From: a virus
Virus record (IMG/VR): IMGVR_UViG_3300030380_005221
Span: 24,160 to 50,730 of that record
Strand: one strand, 5' to 3'
Length of the DNA stretch: 26,571 bases
The position numbers and the translations under genes are program-made. Shown in pieces: positions 22,961 to 26,571 of this stretch (the stretch's first letter is position 1; each line of letters opens with the position of its first letter). The notes beneath the pieces were generated by a model. The model was given only the letters and a program-made list of their open reading frames with translations. It ran no database searches and was not told the origin of the DNA.

Positions 22961-25900
22961 TTACTCTAATTCAAAAGAAGTTCCAACATTGGTTAATCGA
23001 ATCTTTATAAAGTTGATTGTTTTTACTGGTTTCACGAAAACATCTACCACAAATTGGTTAGAATCTACAATATCAGGAGTATTATTAGTTTCATCACAGA
23101 TTACTCTAAATTCACTAATCCCTCTGGATCCCACAACAGTTTCCAAGAATGGTGTTGCTGAATTAATGAATAATTCTCTTGATTTGGCATCATTTTGCTC
23201 GAATAAAAATCTTCTTGAAAGAGGTTCAAGTTTCTTTTTCAGATATATGAATAAGTTACTAACATTCACTCTGGAAAATGTGCTAGTAGATGGAGCAAGA
23301 GTTTTATCACCAAACAATCTTAGTGATCCGTCACTATTCCTCACAAAGTTGACTTTTGCATCATACAGTGTATCTTGCTGTCCATCTGTTAATGTGTATC
23401 TTTCGCTAATTATGTCTTTAACTGTGGATACTGATCGATTTGCAGGAGAGAACCACGGTTGTAGATCTCTGAATTGTCTTGCAAACATACCACCCACATC
23501 AGAAGTCAGTGGAATCTCCACTGCATTGCTTAATTGATTTACTTCATCTTGGGTGTTTAACACTTTATTAGTTGATTGTGAGAACTTTTCTCCAAACACA
23601 GCAAATTCAAATTTATCTGAAGTTGATGAGAATATGTTATCTAACGTATAATCTTCAATGTCGAATTGTGCATCTGAAGGTGCGAAAGCAGCAGTAGGAA
23701 TTCCGGGGACTATATCAACTTCTGCTACTAGGTATATTCCATCACCACCAAATCCATCTCCAGTATATCCAGATTCGGCTGAGTGCCCTGCATAGAATAG
23801 ATTTTCATATGAAATGCCAGGATTACCAACCTTTCCGAAGGTTCCCGGAAGTGTTGCTCCCACTCCATCATTGAGTAAGGTGTTTGCTGGGAAAATGTTA
23901 ATACTGCTGTTTCTCAGCCTATTTGCGATATTGCTTAAAGCTATAGGAGTATCATCAATACTACTCGAATCGTAATCCTCTTGATAATAATCTCTATACT
24001 TGACAAGATTAACATCATTTTCTGCATCCCACCTTCTCATAAATGGGATGCTGACCTGAGCAAGGTTCTGGAATCCTTCTGTTTGTGGTTCTGCAAGATA
24101 AAAATAATTAGATGTATCTCTCTTAAGAGGGAAATTACCGGGACCAACAGCAGCCTCACTGTTGAATGCATCATTTACCACCAATGGATAGAAAACAAAT
24201 GATCTAGTTGGTAAAACTACACTGGCAACGGATTGTCTATCATTATAAGTTTTATCTTCTGCCACAGTATTCAAATATTTATCATGGAACAAACCAAGAG
24301 TTGATCCGGGAACTGCTGGAGTTCCTATGGTTTCTCCAAATATATTTACCAAATTCTTCATTATCATTTTTGGATAAGGTTCGGACCACCCAATATATGC
24401 ATTATATGTACTTCCGGATGCTGTTACCCCTCTTCTTGTTATACCGGGGACGCTAGTTTCCACACAAATATCTGGAGTTGCACCTACCAGATTGAATGTG
24501 TAAAGCATCTCGGGCAGATTTGCACAAGTGCATCCCCAGAAGTCTAGAGGTTTTTTGCCTTGTGAATTCGCAACATCCAAAGACGCACCAGTGATACCAA
24601 AAACATTATATAGTTGTTTCGTGGCGTGTGCTTGGGTATCATAAGATGAACCGGGAGATAACGGGTTGGAGATATTTCCTTCTTTTATTCTTTGCTTTGT
24701 GTAAGCAGCGTGAAGTTTCGCATTCGGGAATGTACCATTTGTGCCATATAAATTATCCAGTATATCAAAATCTGGATTTAGAGTTTGTCTCATATCAATC
24801 AATGATGTTCTTGCTTCTGAATTAGAAATTCTAGGGAATTCAGCAAGACCATCATAAGCATCTTCGGGTGCTCCTGTGAAAATTCTTTGACCAGATAAAG
24901 TGGGATCTGGAATGTGCTCAAACGAACGAGATCCTCCACCCGCGCCGCCTCCGAATGCCAACGCTGTTGAAGCGGATGTATCTGATTTGTTCACCGGATC
25001 ACTGCCATCCGCGAGGTTGGCCGGTTCCGGGAAAGTGTATGTGAACGGATCCATCCAGTTTGCAGGAACCGCCAGATGGAAAAAGTTCTGATAAGAAAAT
25101 AAGACGTTTAACGGCGCCGAGGGAGTTCCGTTTGCTGGAAATGGCACTATATTTGGTTCAGTCTTTAATATTTTGTCCATAAATCTATCTCTGAGATTTA
25201 CCATTCCGTCTATGATTAGAATGTCTCCAAGACTAGATCTAACATGTGTATTTTGATATATTGTAACTCCAGAAGATCCACTTAATTGATTTTTCCATGC
25301 CCGTGCCTCTGCTTCTGTTCTTCCTACGTTACTACCTTGCGGGCCCGGGATTTTACCCAAGACTCGACCAGGTACATCCGGTGATTCGAACCTCAAAAGA
25401 CCATTTGGTCCGACTGCATCTGTTGTCAACCCCAATGTCACTCCCACACCTATGGCGGCCGCCGTGTTCAAATCAGCAGTCCATCCTCTAGTTCCAAATG
25501 AATGGTCCATTTCATGAAGAACACGGTATCTTTCAAAATTAACCACATCAGTGGTGGTGCCGGCAGTTGGGCCCGGTTTATCCTTTCTCATTACAACCGA
25601 GTACACCAGTTTTCCGTGGTCGTACTGATATACACTTCCGCTATTACCAAAGAAGGCCTTATCAAAAGTGAATCTTGATATATGCTGATTTGATCTTGCA
25701 GCATATCCGGGATACGACCAAGTTCCTCCTCGGAAAAAATCGTTGGACGCTGGAATTGATGGTTCTGTATGGGTATCGCTTCCTGTTCTTTCAATGATAC
25801 CGGCTTGGTTTTCAGAGGGAACTGAAGTTATTGCTATACAATCACCCCGGACATCTACAATACCTCTGACATCGTTATTTTTACTGAAAAATGGAGAAAG

Positions 25901-26425
25901 AAATGCATCAACTGATTCTCTCTTGTTCTTTGCCCTTGTAATTACGTCCCCAATACTTTCACTCGATTTTGCTCCAAATATCTTTATTATGCCACCATAT
26001 GAGAGATAATTGTTTATAAAGTTCCACATATAATCCCACTCAGAATATTGGGATCCTGATGGCCACCTTTGATAATTGAAGGTGCTACCTGCATAAAAAT
26101 CACCACCCACTTGTATGTTAGATGCAGGATCTCGGTGAATAAAAGGGACAAATCCTCTGTCCGAGGATTTTATAGAATTAATGGGAATATCATAGGGTCC
26201 TATACCAGTTGGATGAGTTGAGGTAAGTCTTTCATTCCATTCCCCAACAGAAGAAATGGTCATTAGACCATTTTCTCTTTCGGCTGTATTTCCTAATGCA
26301 TTTAGTAAATTATGAGGAGCAGTATCTGGATCTATGACTGCTGCTATGAAAGGAGATCCGGATTCTGTCCCAGATACCAATAATCCCTCATCTGTTAGTG
26401 TTGTCGATACATTTGGTCGTGCCAT
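22961..26425 (-). CDS. 18: Giant tail sheath protein with a ~700-residue insertion (gp18 paralogue)
   Basis: A 1154-aa protein whose first ~215 residues (MARPNV, TESGSPFIAAV, YQRWPSGSQYSEWDYMW, NYLSYGG, DVRGDCIAI) and last ~210 residues (FGEKFSQ, PWFSPANRS, FGDKTLAPS, FSRVNVSNLFIYLKK, GISEFRVICDETNNTPDI, DSNQFVVDVFVKP) align with the 437-aa sheath protein next to it. Between lie about 700 extra residues absent from the short copy. They include LGDILIIDGMVNLRDRFMDK, a Gly/Ser stretch (GGGAGGGSRSF) and an Asn/Tyr-rich region. In T4 gp18 and relatives, insertions at this place form domains on the outside of the sheath, so this is probably surface decoration; that is inference. GAGGT precedes the ATG. 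Co-assembly of the two proteins, or use at different places in the tail, are both possible. Confidence 0.88.
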   Translation of the reverse strand: MARPNVSTTLTDEGLLVSGTESGSPFIAAVIDPDTAPHNLLNALGNTAERENGLMTISSVGEWNERLTSTHPTGIGPYDIPINSIKSSDRGFVPFIHRDPASNIQVGGDFYAGSTFNYQRWPSGSQYSEWDYMWNFINNYLSYGGIIKIFGAKSSESIGDVITRAKNKRESVDAFLSPFFSKNNDVRGIVDVRGDCIAITSVPSENQAGIIERTGSDTHTEPSIPASNDFFRGGTWSYPGYAARSNQHISRFTFDKAFFGNSGSVYQYDHGKLVYSVVMRKDKPGPTAGTTTDVVNFERYRVLHEMDHSFGTRGWTADLNTAAAIGVGVTLGLTTDAVGPNGLLRFESPDVPGRVLGKIPGPQGSNVGRTEAEARAWKNQLSGSSGVTIYQNTHVRSSLGDILIIDGMVNLRDRFMDKILKTEPNIVPFPANGTPSAPLNVLFSYQNFFHLAVPANWMDPFTYTFPEPANLADGSDPVNKSDTSASTALAFGGGAGGGSRSFEHIPDPTLSGQRIFTGAPEDAYDGLAEFPRISNSEARTSLIDMRQTLNPDFDILDNLYGTNGTFPNAKLHAAYTKQRIKEGNISNPLSPGSSYDTQAHATKQLYNVFGITGASLDVANSQGKKPLDFWGCTCANLPEMLYTFNLVGATPDICVETSVPGITRRGVTASGSTYNAYIGWSEPYPKMIMKNLVNIFGETIGTPAVPGSTLGLFHDKYLNTVAEDKTYNDRQSVASVVLPTRSFVFYPLVVNDAFNSEAAVGPGNFPLKRDTSNYFYLAEPQTEGFQNLAQVSIPFMRRWDAENDVNLVKYRDYYQEDYDSSSIDDTPIALSNIANRLRNSSINIFPANTLLNDGVGATLPGTFGKVGNPGISYENLFYAGHSAESGYTGDGFGGDGIYLVAEVDIVPGIPTAAFAPSDAQFDIEDYTLDNIFSSTSDKFEFAVFGEKFSQSTNKVLNTQDEVNQLSNAVEIPLTSDVGGMFARQFRDLQPWFSPANRSVSTVKDIISERYTLTDGQQDTLYDAKVNFVRNSDGSLRLFGDKTLAPSTSTFSRVNVSNLFIYLKKKLEPLSRRFLFEQNDAKSRELFINSATPFLETVVGSRGISEFRVICDETNNTPDIVDSNQFVVDVFVKPVKTINFIKIRLTNVGTSFELE

Positions 26426-26432
26426 TTTTACC

Positions 26433-26571
26433 TCAATTGTTTGTTTCTATATACCATCTGTCGTCCCCGTCCCATTCACCATTCAATTCTTCTGATCCAT
26501 CATTAATAAAACCGAATGGAAGGTAACTTTCTTCTATCTGTTCTATTTGATTTTTGTATATACCTTTTCTA
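26433..26571 (-). CDS. C-terminal end of an upstream gene (possibly terminase large subunit gp17)
   Basis: A minus-strand open frame enters from the right edge and ends in TGA at 26433-26435, giving 45 visible residues, including EESYLPFGFINDGSEELNGE and ending WYIETNN. In T4-like phages the gene before 18 is usually 17, the terminase ATPase/nuclease, so this may be its acidic C-terminus. The visible part has no diagnostic motif, so identity rests on position alone. The next gene starts 7 bases downstream, with its ribosome site overlapping this gene's end. Confidence 0.5.
   Translation of the reverse strand, partial: RKGIYKNQIEQIEESYLPFGFINDGSEELNGEWDGDDRWYIETNN

Noticed and set aside
22848-23537. 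229-aa plus-strand open frame opposite the sheath genes
   Set aside because: Lies across the antisense of two clear genes and their gap; no ribosome site, and the composition of a reverse-complement frame.

Overview
The window is part of the genome of a T4-like myovirus, probably marine and related to the cyanophage/pelagiphage side of the T4 superfamily. Every confident gene lies on the minus strand, so the window reads right to left. The order tail sheath, tail tube (gp19), portal (gp20), prohead core, protease (gp21), scaffold (gp22), major capsid (gp23), followed by UvsY, UvsW, sigma gp55, gp47 and gp46, is typical of T4-like phages. The host cannot be told from the sequence. Base composition is AT-rich, but gp23 is visibly richer in GC than the recombination genes: one 60-base sample in gp23 (15961-16020) is about 53% G+C, and one in gp46 (8461-8520) about 23%.

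Layout, in transcription order. (1) 26571-15220, virion module: the C-terminal end of an unidentified gene, two tandem tail-sheath genes (a giant one of 1154 aa and a short one of 437 aa), gp19, gp20, two small prohead-core-type genes, gp21, gp22 and gp23, closed by a strong terminator. T4-type late promoter octamers precede the short sheath gene and gp22. (2) 15207-11959: a gp3-like tail-tube terminator, UvsY, UvsW and an Sm-like protein with an acidic tail. (3) 11836-7037: sigma gp55, gp47, a divergent SET-like protein, gp46 and a compact fold-type-II PLP-enzyme-like protein, mostly with 4-base or slightly longer overlaps. (4) 7035-739: a 2098-aa, cysteine-rich, modular protein of three super-repeats. 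(5) 698-1: the N-terminal part of a hypothetical protein that runs off the left edge.

The genes form two cooperating programmes: head and tail assembly on the right, and recombination-dependent replication (gp46/47, UvsY, UvsW) with the late-transcription switch (gp55) in the middle. The least ordinary items are: two host-type promoters (TTGACA-N16-TATAAT and TTGACA-N16-TAAAAT) placed so that the predicted transcription start is the A of the ATG of gp55 and of the leftmost gene, implying leaderless mRNAs; the SET-like and PLP-enzyme-like genes set among the gp47/gp46 genes; the sheath paralogue pair differing by an insertion of about 700 residues; and the giant Cys-rich protein. No tRNA, insertion sequence, CRISPR array or integrase was seen. 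No gene-free stretch exceeds 122 bases.
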